A DNA stretch of 64,000 nucleotides from JBBRGK01 sp036741355 (GTDB lineage: Bacteria; Chloroflexota; Dehalococcoidia; CAUJGQ01), in the NCBI GenBank assembly GCA_036741355.1, contig DAINSK010000015.1, positions 1 through 64,000 on the forward strand. The letters are read 5' to 3'. Position numbers and translations under genes: made by a program. Shown piece after piece: positions 45,140 through 57,733 of this stretch (its first letter is position 1; every line of letters starts with the position of its first letter). The notes beneath the pieces are model-generated. The model was not told where the DNA came from, did not search any database, and was given only the letters and a program-made list of their open reading frames with translations.

Positions 45140-45741
45140 GATGCGACGTCTCGATTGCGTTCCATGTTCCTGCGCATTTCGTCAAGCGTTCGTCGCAACA
45201 GACTTTTCACGGCGCCTTCGCTGCGATTCATCGCCCGGCCGATCTCCGCGTTGCTCATTCCTTCGACGTATTTTAGCAAAATCAGGTGCTGACGCTCCGG
45301 CGAGAGCGTCGCAATCGCGTCGCGCACGTCCGCCGCATCCTCGGCAGCGGCAAACGGCGACGGCGCCGCGGGCTCTCCGGCGCTGTCGAGCGGCGCCGTG
45401 GGGCGGCGCGAACGTTCGCGATAATAGTTGGCCACTAGGTTGTGGGCGATAGTGAACAGCCACGAGGCGAATGGGAGACCGCGCTCCTCAAAGTCGGCAA
45501 GGTGGCTCAACGCCTGGTAGAACGTGCGGGCGGTGAGGTCCTCGGCGTCGGCGGCACTGTCGGTACGGTAATAGAGGTAGCTGTAAATTCGGTCGACGTA
45601 GCGTTCGTACAACGCGCCAAACGCCTCGCGGTCGATGCGCGCCTGTTCTACGAGCTCGCCGTCAGGCGGCCGCTGCAACGCCGCTGTTCCGCCACCGAGC
45701 GCTCGAAAGTGACCGGTCACCCTTGACAATGACACACTCAA
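45136..45741 (-). CDS. RNA polymerase sigma-70 factor, ECF subfamily
   Basis: 201 residues. Region 2 is FGALYERYVDRIYSYLYYRTDSAADAEDLTARTFYQA and SWLFTIAHNLVANYYRERSRR. Region 4 is LSPERQHLILLKYVEGMSNAEIGRAMNRSEGAVKSLLRRTLDEM. The open frame begins at TTG 45741, which overlaps the hrcA promoter; GTG 45720 is an alternative. It is divergent from hrcA, so the two genes share a very short regulatory region. Confidence 0.92.
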   Translation of the reverse strand: MSVSLSRVTGHFRALGGGTAALQRPPDGELVEQARIDREAFGALYERYVDRIYSYLYYRTDSAADAEDLTARTFYQALSHLADFEERGLPFASWLFTIAHNLVANYYRERSRRPTAPLDSAGEPAAPSPFAAAEDAADVRDAIATLSPERQHLILLKYVEGMSNAEIGRAMNRSEGAVKSLLRRTLDEMRRNMERNRDVAS

Positions 45742-45751
45742 CTGTTACTCT
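45723..45751 (+). promoter_or_regulatory. Promoter of the hrcA operon
   Basis: TTGACA (45723-45728), 17-nt spacer, TACTCT (45746-45751). The CIRCE operator begins 2 nt later, where bound HrcA would block transcription initiation. Confidence 0.75.
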
Positions 45752-45753
45752 CA

Positions 45754-45790
45754 CTGGGTTAGCACTCTCCGACCTTGAGTGCTAACCCAG
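45754..45790. promoter_or_regulatory. CIRCE operator (HrcA-binding site), extended
   Basis: TTAGCACTC-N9-GAGTGCTAA at 45759-45785 matches the CIRCE consensus exactly. Five more bases on each side also pair (CTGGG/CCCAG), giving 14-bp perfect arms. Placed between the promoter and hrcA. Confidence 0.97.
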
Positions 45791-45844
45791 CCGATTCCAT
45801 TCAATACTTCTGCCGACGATCGGCCGGCTGGAGTAGAACACGGC

Positions 45845-46861
45845 ATGCTGACTGATAGACGTGCGCAGGTACTGCGCCTTATCGTATCCGACTACATCGA
45901 TACTGCAACTCCTGTGGGTTCCGAGCATATCGTCAAGCGACACCGCCTCGAACTGTCTCCCGCTACGATCCGTAACGAGATGGCCAAACTGGAGGAGGAA
46001 GGATATATCTCGCACCCGCACACGTCGGCGGGTCGGGTGCCCTCCGATCTCGGTTACCGCTACTACGTCGAAATGCTGATGGAGGAGCCGAACGTCAGCA
46101 ATGACGAGCAGCTCCGCATCCTGCACCAGTTTCACCAGTCGACGGCAGAGCTCAGCGAATGGCTGCGGTTGGCGGCTTCCGTGCTCGCTCAGGAGTTGCG
46201 AAACGTCGCGGTGGTTTCGGCGCCGCGCTCGACCCGCTCACGCCTGAAGCACCTCGAATTGGTCAGTCTGCACGACCACAGCGCCTTGCTGGTAGTGGTT
46301 CTGCAGGAGGTCACAGTACGTCAGCAGGTTGTGGCGTTGCGCGAGACAGCGACGCAGGACGACCTCAGCCGCTTATCGCGCAAGCTGAATCACCTGTTCG
46401 CTGCCCTGACAGCCAGCCAGATTTCGGCCCGCACCGTCGATCTGTTGCCGCTTGAGGAGCAAATTGCCGGACTGGTCGCAGAAATCGTCCAGACAGAGGA
46501 TGTGGTCGAATTCCCGGACCCACACCTTGAGGGTATACGGAACGTCTTATCGCAGCCGGAGTTCGCCCGTAGCGACCGCGTTCTCGACATTCTCGAGGCG
46601 CTGGACGAACGCAATATCGCCCGGACGATCCCGCAGGCCGACATCGGCGAGGACGGAGTAACCGTGATCATCGGGGCCGAGAACCCCGAAAACGTGATGC
46701 GAGACCTAAGCATCGTCCTCGGCCGCTACGGCGATTCGCAGGGGCCATCCGGCATGCTCGCCGTGGTCGGGCCGACGCGAATGCCCTATTCACGGGCGAT
46801 CGCAACGGTGCGCTACGTCGGGTCGTTGATGACCGAACTCATGATGAAGCTGTACGACTGA
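45845..46861 (+). CDS. hrcA: Heat-inducible transcription repressor HrcA
   Basis: 338 residues from ATG 45845 (MLTDRRAQVLRLIVSDYI); the open frame upstream overlaps CIRCE and is excluded. The winged helix reads PVGSEHIVKRHRLELSPATIRNEMAKLEEEGYI, followed by HPHTSAGRVPSDLGYRYYV, the HrcA signature. It represses its own operon (grpE, dnaK, dnaJ and onward) through the CIRCE site. Confidence 0.95.
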   Translation: MLTDRRAQVLRLIVSDYIDTATPVGSEHIVKRHRLELSPATIRNEMAKLEEEGYISHPHTSAGRVPSDLGYRYYVEMLMEEPNVSNDEQLRILHQFHQSTAELSEWLRLAASVLAQELRNVAVVSAPRSTRSRLKHLELVSLHDHSALLVVVLQEVTVRQQVVALRETATQDDLSRLSRKLNHLFAALTASQISARTVDLLPLEEQIAGLVAEIVQTEDVVEFPDPHLEGIRNVLSQPEFARSDRVLDILEALDERNIARTIPQADIGEDGVTVIIGAENPENVMRDLSIVLGRYGDSQGPSGMLAVVGPTRMPYSRAIATVRYVGSLMTELMMKLYD

Positions 46862-46912
46862 ACTTGCCACGAGCGGCCAGATATCCGATTTCGCGTGCAT
46901 CCAGGAGCAGCA

Positions 46913-47500
46913 ATGGTTTCAAATGAACATCATCAACCGAATGACGGGAGTCATCGCCGACGCGGCCGATCCGGTCGCTCCGGCGAGATCAAACACGACG
47001 CGCAGGAAAACGGCGTCAAAGCAGAACAAGACACCGAGACTCTTGAGAGCCTCCAGGCGCAGTTGAGCGAGGAGCGCAACCGCGCGGACGGGTATTTGGA
47101 GCAATGGAAGCGGGCAACGGCCGACTATCAGAACTATAAGCGCCGCATTGAGCAGGAGCGAGAAGAGTACGGGCGACTCGCCAATACTGCTATTCTGCTC
47201 AACATCTTGCCAGCAGTTGACGACCTCGACCGCGCGTTGGCGAACGTCGATGTCCCGCTCTCCGGCCAGAAGTGGGTCGAGGGCGTCGAGGCGATTAACC
47301 GGAAGCTCAAAGGCGCCCTGGAGGCGTCGGGATTGGCGGTCATACCAGCAGAAGGCGAGGCGTTCGATCCCAACGTGCACGAAGCCATCAGCGAGGCCCC
47401 CGGCGAACACGGCCAGGTTGTTGCGGAGGTTCGGCCAGGTTACAGGCTCGGCAGCCGCGTCATCCGGCCAGCGTTGGTGGTCGTCGGCAACGGCAATTAA
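46913..47500 (+). CDS. grpE: Nucleotide exchange factor GrpE
   Basis: 195 residues. A charged, disordered N-terminus leads into the long dimer helix (ESLQAQLSEERNRADGYLEQWKRATADYQNYKRRIEQEREE) and the beta-wing domain with FDPNVHEAI and GYRLGSRVIRPALVVVG. Exchanges ADP on DnaK. ATG 46913 (MVSNEHH) has GGAG just upstream. Confidence 0.94.
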   Translation: MVSNEHHQPNDGSHRRRGRSGRSGEIKHDAQENGVKAEQDTETLESLQAQLSEERNRADGYLEQWKRATADYQNYKRRIEQEREEYGRLANTAILLNILPAVDDLDRALANVDVPLSGQKWVEGVEAINRKLKGALEASGLAVIPAEGEAFDPNVHEAISEAPGEHGQVVAEVRPGYRLGSRVIRPALVVVGNGN

Positions 47501-47568
47501 GACGGATAACCAGTAGAAAAACGGGGCTCGATTTCTAAGCAGAAGAGGTCCAGGAGGGAAGTCAGATC

Positions 47569-49471
47569 ATGGCGAAGGTCATTGGCATAGATCTCGGTAC
47601 GACAAATAGTGCGGTCGCGGTGATGGAAGCCGGCGAGCCGGTCATCATCCCCAACGCCGAAGGCGGGCGCATTACACCCTCGATGGTGGCGCTCAGCAAG
47701 ACCGGCGAACGGATGGTCGGGCAGGTGGCAAAGCGCCAGTCCGTGACCAACCCGGACAATACGATCTTCTCGGTGAAGCGGCTGATGGGCCGCAAGTTCG
47801 ACGACGTGGAAGTACAGCGCACCATAAAGATGGTGCCATACAAGATCGTCAAGGGACCGAACGGCGATGCGCACGTCGAGATGGGCGGCCGCAGCTACTC
47901 GCCGCCGGAAATCTCCGCGATGATCCTGCAGAAGCTCAAGACGGACGCGGAATCGTACCTGGGCGAGAAGATTACCGAAGCCGTCATAACCGTGCCGGCG
48001 TACTTCAACGACAGTCAGCGCAACGCCACAAAAGACGCCGGCAAGATCGCCGGCCTGGAGGTATTGCGCATCGTCAACGAGCCGACGGCAGCAGCGCTGG
48101 CCTACGGCCTCGATAAGAAGCACGACGAGACGGTTGCGGTCTACGACCTCGGCGGCGGTACGTTCGACGTCTCGATCTTGGAGCTTGGCGAAGGCACGTT
48201 CCAGGTAAAGAGCACCAACGGCGATACGCACCTTGGTGGCGACGATTTCGACCAGGTCCTGGTCAACTACCTGATCGACGAGTTCAAGAAGGACCAGGGG
48301 ATCGACCTGCGGAATGACCGCCCGGCTCTGCAGCGCCTGCGCGAGGCGGCCGAGAAAGCGAAGATCGAGCTCTCGACGCTGCAGCAGACAGAAGTGAACC
48401 TGCCGTTCATCACTGCCGACCAGAACGGTCCCAAGCACCTCGTGATTACCCTCACCCGATCGAAGCTGGAGCAACTGACGAACGATCTGGTGGATAAGAC
48501 GCTCGGCCCGTGCCGCAAGGCGCAGGAAGACGCGAGCGTCTCTGCAACTCAGATAAACGAGGTTGTTCTGGTCGGCGGCCAGACCCGCATGCCGCTCGTC
48601 CAGGAGGCGGTCAAGAAGTTCTTCGGCAAGGAGCCGCACAAGGGCGTCAACCCGGACGAAGTCGTCGCCATCGGTGCCGCGATCCAGGCGGGCGTCTTGC
48701 GCGGCGAAGTCAAGGATGTACTGCTGCTCGACGTGACCCCGCTGACGCTGGGCATTGAGACGCTTGGCGGCGTGATGACGCCGCTGATTCAGCGCAACAC
48801 AACGATCCCGACCAGTAAGAGCCAGGTGTTCTCCACTGCGGCCGATGGCCAGTCGAGCGTGGAGATCCACGTCCTGCAGGGCGAACGCGCGATGGCGGCC
48901 GACAACAAGTCGCTCGGCCGCTTTATCCTCGACGGCATCCTGCCTGCGCCGCGCGGCGTACCCCAGGTCGAAGTTACTTTCGACCTGGACGCGAACGGCA
49001 TCGTGAACGTCTCGGCCAAGGACAAGGGCACCGGTAAGGAGCAGAAGATCACGATCACCGCTTCGTCCGGCCTCTCGAAAGCAGAGGTCGAGAAGCTGCA
49101 GCGCGAAGCCGAGATGCACGCGGATGAAGACCGCAAACGTCGCGAAGAGATCGAAATGCGCAACAACGCCGACAACCTGGCGCACCAGGCGGAGAAGTTA
49201 CTGCGTGAAAACGGCGACAAGATCCCGGTTGAGTTGAAGAGCGAGGTCGAAGGCAAGGCAGAGACCCTGCGCAACGCACTCAAAGGCGACGACGCTGATG
49301 CAATTCGGCGTGACTTCGAGTCGCTTTCGGAAGCTCTTCAGAAAGTCGGCGCGGCTATCTATGGCGCGGCGGGCTCGGGGGCCGGAGCCGGCTTCGGAGA
49401 AGACGGTCAGAGCGCTAACGGCCACGCCGAAGGAAAGCCCGAGGAAGGCACCGTCGAGGGCGAATTCCGCG
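47569..49471 (+). CDS. dnaK: Chaperone DnaK (last codons in gap)
   Basis: Hsp70. The ATPase domain starts AKVIGIDLGTTNSAVAVMEAG; IVNEPTAAALAYGLDK, DLGGGTFDVSILELGEG and VLVGGQTRMPLVQ are the other nucleotide-binding motifs. The substrate domain and helical lid are present. The visible end, GTVEGEFR, is a few residues short of a typical C-terminus of this lineage, so the 100-N gap probably removes only the stop and the spacer to dnaJ. Strong AGGAGG-type site before ATG 47569. Confidence 0.96.
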
Positions 49472-49571
49472 NNNNNNNNNNNNNNNNNNNNNNNNNNNNN
49501 NNNNNNNNNNNNNNNNNNNNNNNNNNNNNNNNNNNNNNNNNNNNNNNNNNNNNNNNNNNNNNNNNNNNNNN
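49472..49571. other. Scaffold gap (100 N) between dnaK and dnaJ
   Basis: No shared sequence is visible between the flanks. The end of dnaK and the first codons of dnaJ are missing. Confidence 0.95.
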
Positions 49572-50681
49572 CAGCAGAAAGACCTCTACGAGGTGTTGGG
49601 CGTTCCCCGCACCGCGACAGCCGAAGAGATCAAGAAGGCCTTTCGCAAGCTGGCCATGCAGTACCACCCCGATCGCAACAGCGATTCGAGTGCCGAGGAG
49701 CGATTCAAGGAGATCAATACTGCCTTTGAAGTTCTATCCGATCCGGAGAAACGGGCCGCGTACGATCGCTTTGGTCACGCGGGCATCGGCCAGCAGGGAC
49801 CGAGCGGCTTCGAGGGGTTCAGTAACTTCGGCGGCTTCGGCGATATCTTCGACGCCTTCTTCGGGGGCGCTACGCGTCAGCGACGCGGACCGGCGCGCGG
49901 GCCCGATCTGCGCTTCAACCTGACCCTCAAGTTCGAAGAGGCCGTCTTCGGCGCAGAGAAGGAGATCGAGGTCAGCCGCACAGAGCAGTGCGCGATGTGC
50001 GGCGGCAGCGGCGCGGAGCCAGGCAGCAAGCCGGAACGATGCCCTAGCTGCAACGGCACGGGCGAAATCCGCCGCGTTCAACAGAGCATTTTCGGTCAGT
50101 TTGTCAACGTCACTCAGTGCGACCGTTGTCATGGCGAAGGCCGAATAATCACGAGCCTCTGCGCCCAGTGCCGGGGGGCAGGACGCGAGCGCAAAGTACG
50201 CAAGCTGCAGGTCACCGTTCCTCCCGGAGTGGACAACGGCCAGCAGCTTCGGCTCTCCGCCGAAGGCGAAGCGGGCGTGCAAGGGGGACCACCCGGAAAC
50301 CTGTACGTGCTCTTACACGTTCAAGAGCACGACGTGTTCAAGCGGGACGAGGACGACATTATCCTCGACCTGCCGGTCAACGTCTCCCAGGCAACGCTCG
50401 GAGACGAGGTTCAGATCCCAACCATCGACGGCAAGGCGCAGTTGAAGATCCCGGCCGGAACGCAGTCGGGCCGAATATTCGAGTTGAAGGGCAATGGTGT
50501 CCCCCACCTGCGCGGCGGCGGACGCGGTGACCAGATCGTGCGCGTCCGCGTAGTCACTCCCACCAACCTCACCCCGGAACAGAAGCGCCTCGTCAGCGAA
50601 CTTGGTAAATCACTCGGTACAGCCACGATGCCGCACGAAGAGAAAGGCTTCTTCGATCGCATCAAGGACGCATTCGGGTAA
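49572..50681 (+). CDS. dnaJ: Chaperone DnaJ (first codons in gap)
   Basis: Full-type DnaJ. The frame is open from the gap edge (QQKDLYEVLGVPRTATAEEIKKAF), so only the first few residues are missing. HPD is in YHPDRN. The zinc region has all four C-x2-C-x-G-x-G units: CAMCGGSG, CPSCNGTG, CDRCHGEG and CAQCRGAG. The C-terminal domains are complete. It contrasts with the two-motif protein at 16614-17633. Confidence 0.95.
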   Translation, partial: QQKDLYEVLGVPRTATAEEIKKAFRKLAMQYHPDRNSDSSAEERFKEINTAFEVLSDPEKRAAYDRFGHAGIGQQGPSGFEGFSNFGGFGDIFDAFFGGATRQRRGPARGPDLRFNLTLKFEEAVFGAEKEIEVSRTEQCAMCGGSGAEPGSKPERCPSCNGTGEIRRVQQSIFGQFVNVTQCDRCHGEGRIITSLCAQCRGAGRERKVRKLQVTVPPGVDNGQQLRLSAEGEAGVQGGPPGNLYVLLHVQEHDVFKRDEDDIILDLPVNVSQATLGDEVQIPTIDGKAQLKIPAGTQSGRIFELKGNGVPHLRGGGRGDQIVRVRVVTPTNLTPEQKRLVSELGKSLGTATMPHEEKGFFDRIKDAFG

Positions 50682-50692
50682 GCGGGGCCCTA

Positions 50693-51607
50693 TTGGACTG
50701 GGTTGAACTCTCCGCGGAGGTGTCGGGCGACCGGGTCGAGGATCTGTGCTCGGCGCTCGAGAATGTAGCGCCGGGCGGCTGCAGTATCGAAGACCCTATC
50801 GTGCCGCTTGGCCCCGAGGAAGGCGTCCGACGCGAGCCCTGGCGCCCGTCGACAGTCCGAATCTACCTGCCCGTGGACGTACACATCGATGAAAGACGTC
50901 GCGACGCCGCGGTGGCCGCCGCGCGGCAATCGGTACGCTTCAGGGAGCGGCCGGTGCGCGAGGCTGATTGGGCGAACGCCTGGAAAGAGTTCTTCCAGGT
51001 TGAACAGATCGGCCGGCACATTGTGGTGCGTCCAACGTGGCGAGAATTCTCCCCGAGCCCCGAAGACATCGTGCTGCACCTCGATCCCGGCATGGCCTTC
51101 GGCACGGGGCAACACGAAACCACCCGCATGTGCCTCGTAGTGCTTGAAGAGTTGGCCGAACCGGGAATGCGCGTCCTCGATGTGGGATGCGGATCCGGTA
51201 TCCTCTCTGTTGCGGCGGCCAGACTTGGTGCGGCCTCCGTCACCGCGGTGGACCTCGATTCCGTGGCCGTCGAGGCAACCGCCGTCAATGCAGCCCGCAA
51301 TGGCGTGGCTGCTATTATTCGAGTAGCCGAGGGGAGCCTGGATGACGGTTGGCCTTTCGGAGCTATGCCCAGCGCTGAATTCGACCTCGTCCTGGCCAAT
51401 ATTCATGCCGCGGCCGCGGAAACGCTGGCGCCGGCCTACTGGCATGCACTTCGCCCCGGCGGAACGCTGGTTGCCAGCGGCATGATTGCAGAGAGGTTGG
51501 ATGCCGCCTGCGCCGCACTTTCGAACAACGGCTTTGATCGGCTCGACGTCCGCGTCCTCGGCGAATGGCGCACCGTCGTCGCTCGGCGCCCCGATGCTTC
51601 AGGTTAG
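50693..51607 (+). CDS. prmA: Ribosomal protein L11 methyltransferase
   Basis: 304 residues. Methylates L11 with S-adenosylmethionine. The N-terminal substrate domain is followed by MAFGTGQHETTRMCL, the SAM motif VLDVGCGSGILSVAAARLGA and DLVLANIHA in place of the usual N-I-L. TTG 50693 lies 11 nt after dnaJ. Follows dnaJ in the same order in many Firmicutes-type operons. Confidence 0.92.
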   Translation: MDWVELSAEVSGDRVEDLCSALENVAPGGCSIEDPIVPLGPEEGVRREPWRPSTVRIYLPVDVHIDERRRDAAVAAARQSVRFRERPVREADWANAWKEFFQVEQIGRHIVVRPTWREFSPSPEDIVLHLDPGMAFGTGQHETTRMCLVVLEELAEPGMRVLDVGCGSGILSVAAARLGAASVTAVDLDSVAVEATAVNAARNGVAAIIRVAEGSLDDGWPFGAMPSAEFDLVLANIHAAAAETLAPAYWHALRPGGTLVASGMIAERLDAACAALSNNGFDRLDVRVLGEWRTVVARRPDASG

Positions 51608-51614
51608 TTGAGCC

Positions 51615-52397
51615 ATGCACCGTTTCCACGTGCCGGACCTTCGATTGGATAATAGAGCGGCCATCATGACGCCGACGCAGTCGCGGCAGATCGCCCGGGT
51701 TCTGCGCATGAGGTCCGGAGAGCAGATCGAGTTGTTCGACGGTCGCGGCGATCTTGCGGAGGCGAAGCTTACCGAGGTCAACGCCAACCGAGTATCCGCG
51801 ACGATCCTATCCACCAGCCGTGTCGCCTGGCCTCTTCCCTGGCGCACGACGCTCTACTTGGCGGTCATCCGGCCGCAACGGTTTGAGTGGGCGATCGAAA
51901 AGGCGACCGAATTAGGTGCGGCGTCAATCGTACCTGTCTTCTGTTCGAATACCACCCACGGGGGCGATTCGGTCGGGTCGTCGCGGCACGGACGGTGGCA
52001 GCAGATCGCCATTGAGGCGGCGGAACAGTGCGGCTCGGCATTCGTGCCCCGCGTGGGCGCGGCCGTGACTCTGCAAGAAGCCTTGGCTGAAGCCGCGAGC
52101 CTTCGCATCTTCGCCGGGGAAAGCGCTGGAGAAAAGAAGGGCGAGCGCCTGATGGATGTGATCGCCGGAATTCGTCGTCGAGACGGCGACGACCCGTTAT
52201 CCGTCAGCCTCTACATCGGGCCAGAAGGCGGATTCGCGGCGGCCGAAGTGGAGACGTCCATGGCGGCAGGTTGCAGACTGGTGACGCTTGGCCCTCGTAT
52301 CCTGCGCGCCGAAACTGCTGCGGTCGCGGCGCTGTCGCTGATGCTGGCAGGCGCCTCCAATAGCGATCAAATGCCCTCGTCTCTTTCCATCATCTGA
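51615..52397 (+). CDS. rsmE: 16S rRNA m3U1498 methyltransferase
   Basis: 260 residues. SPOUT-fold enzyme. RFEWAIEKATELGAASIVPV, YIGPEGGFAAAEVE and LGPRILRAETAAVAAL are the RsmE signatures, forming the knotted SAM site. Starts 7 nt after prmA, so it is the last clear gene of the hrcA operon. Confidence 0.94.
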   Translation: MHRFHVPDLRLDNRAAIMTPTQSRQIARVLRMRSGEQIELFDGRGDLAEAKLTEVNANRVSATILSTSRVAWPLPWRTTLYLAVIRPQRFEWAIEKATELGAASIVPVFCSNTTHGGDSVGSSRHGRWQQIAIEAAEQCGSAFVPRVGAAVTLQEALAEAASLRIFAGESAGEKKGERLMDVIAGIRRRDGDDPLSVSLYIGPEGGFAAAEVETSMAAGCRLVTLGPRILRAETAAVAALSLMLAGASNSDQMPSSLSII

Positions 52398-52467
52398 GCC
52401 GTCGACTCGGGATTTTTCACGCTATTTGCTACGCCAACGTGTCGCGTGGTGCTATCGTATGCTACAG

Positions 52468-52493
52468 GCGGAATTCGACGTAGCGAATTCCGC
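52468..52493. promoter_or_regulatory. Perfect 10-bp inverted repeat before the prephenate dehydrogenase-like gene
   Basis: GCGGAATTCG-ACGTAG-CGAATTCCGC, ending 20 nt before ATG 52514. It could be an operator or an mRNA leader stem. No T run follows. Confidence 0.55.
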
Positions 52494-52513
52494 GTGTGCG
52501 GTAAGGGCGGTTT

Positions 52514-53542
52514 ATGGCAGTCGAAAAGGTCACAATTATCGGCACCGGTTTGATCGGGAGCTCGATTGGCCTCGCACTGAAGGCGGCGAAACTCCCTAAT
52601 GTCCAGATCGTGGGCCACGACATCGAGCCTGATGCGGCAAAGGCGGCGCAAAAGCGCGGTGCCGTAGACTCTATCCAATCGCACCTGGAAGGGGCCGTCG
52701 CGGACGCTCGCCTTATCATCCTGGCCACACCGCCGCTCGCCATCCGGCCGCTGCTTGAAGACCTGGCCGAGCTCGCTCCCGAAGGCTCGATCATCACCGA
52801 CGTCAGCAGCACCAAGGCCGACATCATGCGTTGGGCAAAAGAGCTGTTGCCGGACAACGTCTCCTTCGTCGGCGGCCACCCAATGGCCGGCAAGGAGGAG
52901 ACGGGGGCACAAGCCGCGGACGCCGACCTGTTTCGCGGAAAAGCATATGCCGTCGTTCCGTCCACCTCCGCCACTGAAGGCGCGGTGAAGTCTGTGCTGG
53001 GTCTGGTCTCCATCGTCGGCGCCGATCCCGTTTTTATCGACGCGGAGGAGCACGACCAGTATGTGGCGGCAATCAGTCACATGCCGATGGTGGCCTCCAC
53101 GGCCATTTTCACGCTGATCCGCAACAGCCAGGGTTGGAACGAAATATCGCCATTGGCAAGCACCGGCTTCAAAGATATGACGCGCCTTGCTTCGGGCGAT
53201 CCGTACATGAACCACGACATCTGCGTCACCAACGCCGACGGGGTGGTACACTGGCTCGACCGCTTCATCGCCGAATTGCTGCGCTACAAGAACATGGTGC
53301 TAGACAATCACGAAGAGCTGTTCAACACGTTTAACGCCGCACAACTCCAGCGCGAAGCCTTCCTGAACGGCACCGACCGGCCCGCGGCCAGTCGCGTCGA
53401 ACTGCCGTCTACCGGCGAACAGATCAACAGTATGCTGTTCGGCGGTCTGCTGGCGCAGGGCGCCAAGAAGTACGAGAAGATGATGAAGCGCGTCGATCGG
53501 AACGATCTGCGGCGCGGCATCAATGACGATGACGACGAATAG
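52514..53542 (+). CDS. Prephenate dehydrogenase-like protein
   Basis: 342 residues. The NAD motif VTIIGTGLIGSSIGLAL is at the N-terminus. VSSTKADIM, GHPMAGKEETG and AISHMPMVAST are the conserved TyrA-type substrate and dimer motifs. It converts prephenate (or arogenate) to a tyrosine precursor in the family. No ACT domain is evident; the C-terminal 70 residues are a charged extension. No other aromatic pathway gene is adjacent. Confidence 0.88.
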   Translation: MAVEKVTIIGTGLIGSSIGLALKAAKLPNVQIVGHDIEPDAAKAAQKRGAVDSIQSHLEGAVADARLIILATPPLAIRPLLEDLAELAPEGSIITDVSSTKADIMRWAKELLPDNVSFVGGHPMAGKEETGAQAADADLFRGKAYAVVPSTSATEGAVKSVLGLVSIVGADPVFIDAEEHDQYVAAISHMPMVASTAIFTLIRNSQGWNEISPLASTGFKDMTRLASGDPYMNHDICVTNADGVVHWLDRFIAELLRYKNMVLDNHEELFNTFNAAQLQREAFLNGTDRPAASRVELPSTGEQINSMLFGGLLAQGAKKYEKMMKRVDRNDLRRGINDDDDE

Positions 53543-53629
53543 CAGCAGCTTCCGGGTCAAACTCCATCACCGGCCCTTCATATAGCAAGAAGCGACCGAC
53601 GACAGGGGCCGAACGGCCGGAGGGAACGC

Positions 53630-53914
53630 ATGGCAACCGAACTGATTCATGTTGGATTCGGGAACGTCCTGGCGGTGAACCGAGTCATTGCGATCGTGGC
53701 GCCAAACTCCGCGCCCACGAAGCGGCTCATCCAGGAAGGCAAGAACAAAGGGTTGACCGTCGACATGACCAGCGGCCGCCGCACCAAAGCGGTGTTGGTG
53801 ATGGACGACGGCCACATCGTGCTAGCGGCCATCACTCCCGAGACGATTACCGGCCGCGTGTTCTCTGCTCGCGGCACCAGCGGACCCCGCATGATCAACA
53901 ACGAGGATGAATAG
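53630..53914 (+). CDS. DUF370/RemA-like regulator
   Basis: 94 residues. LIHVGFGNVLAVNRVIAIVAPNSAPTKRLIQEGKNKG, DMTSGRRTKAVLVMDDGH and GRVF define the family, whose Bacillus member RemA is a DNA-binding activator of biofilm matrix genes. The link to gmk is conserved across Firmicutes and relatives. It overlaps gmk by 8 nt. Confidence 0.9.
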   Translation: MATELIHVGFGNVLAVNRVIAIVAPNSAPTKRLIQEGKNKGLTVDMTSGRRTKAVLVMDDGHIVLAAITPETITGRVFSARGTSGPRMINNEDE

Positions 53915-54497
53915 CATCCCGCTGCTCGTGGTGCTTTCGGGCCCGTCCGGCGCCGGCAAGGATGCAGTACTCAAAGAGCTCCGACGCCGGGGACGGCACT
54001 GCCATTTCACCATCACCGCCACGACCCGGCCGCCCCGTCCCGACGAACGCGACGGCGTCGATTACTTCTTCTACGACGAAGCGACGTTTCTCCGTCTGCT
54101 AGAAAACGGCGGTCTTCTGGAGCACCAACTCTACAACGGCACCTACCGTGGTGTCCCGCGACAGCAGGTTGCGACAGCGCTCGCGGACGGCATGGACGTG
54201 GTGATGCGAACCGACGTAGCGGGGGCACAAACACTCAAGCGACTCGCACCCGGGGCCGTGCTGATCTTTATCTATCCCCTCAGCGTCGAAGTCCTGCGCA
54301 CACGCATGCTGAGCCGCGGCTCCGAGTCGCCCGAGTCGTTGCAACAGCGTCTTGCGCGCGCTCCCGACGAACTTGCACACGTTCGGGACTTTGACTACGC
54401 GGTCGTGAACGAAGACGGCGCGCTCGACCGGACTGTCGATAGAGTCGAAGCAATAATGCTCGCCGAACACTGCAGGGTGACCCGGAAGCCGGTGCGG

Positions 54498-54503
<6 letters not shown>
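53907..54503 (+). CDS. gmk: Guanylate kinase
   Basis: 198 residues. Phosphorylates GMP to GDP. The P-loop is SGPSGAGKDAV, with Asp where most P-loops have Ser or Thr. The GMP-binding part has TATTRPPRPDERDGVDYFF. The lid and C-terminal helices are complete. rpoZ, often next, is absent; instead the convergent LAL regulator overlaps its last 6 nt. Confidence 0.93.
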
Positions 54504-57491
<2,988 letters not shown>

Positions 57492-57733
57492 CTAGAGGCT
57501 CCGGTTGAGACGTTCGCCCACGCATAGAGCCTACCAGAGTCTACAGGCGCACCATGCGGGCGTTCCCTGTTCGGCCGCTCCCCCCCGCACAGAGTCCGGC
57601 TGCAGAATGGGCATGCCTTGGCGCCGCGATTGGGCATTTATACCGATGTCTGCTCATTCCTCCGCGCGTAGCGTGGAGCGTGCGGTGGCGTGACCGGGAA
57701 CACGGATTATGACCGCAGCGCGCGAGGATGGCC

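Noticed and set aside
45779..45844. Longer hrcA frame from 45779
   Set aside because: It begins inside the CIRCE operator; HrcA homology starts at ATG 45845.
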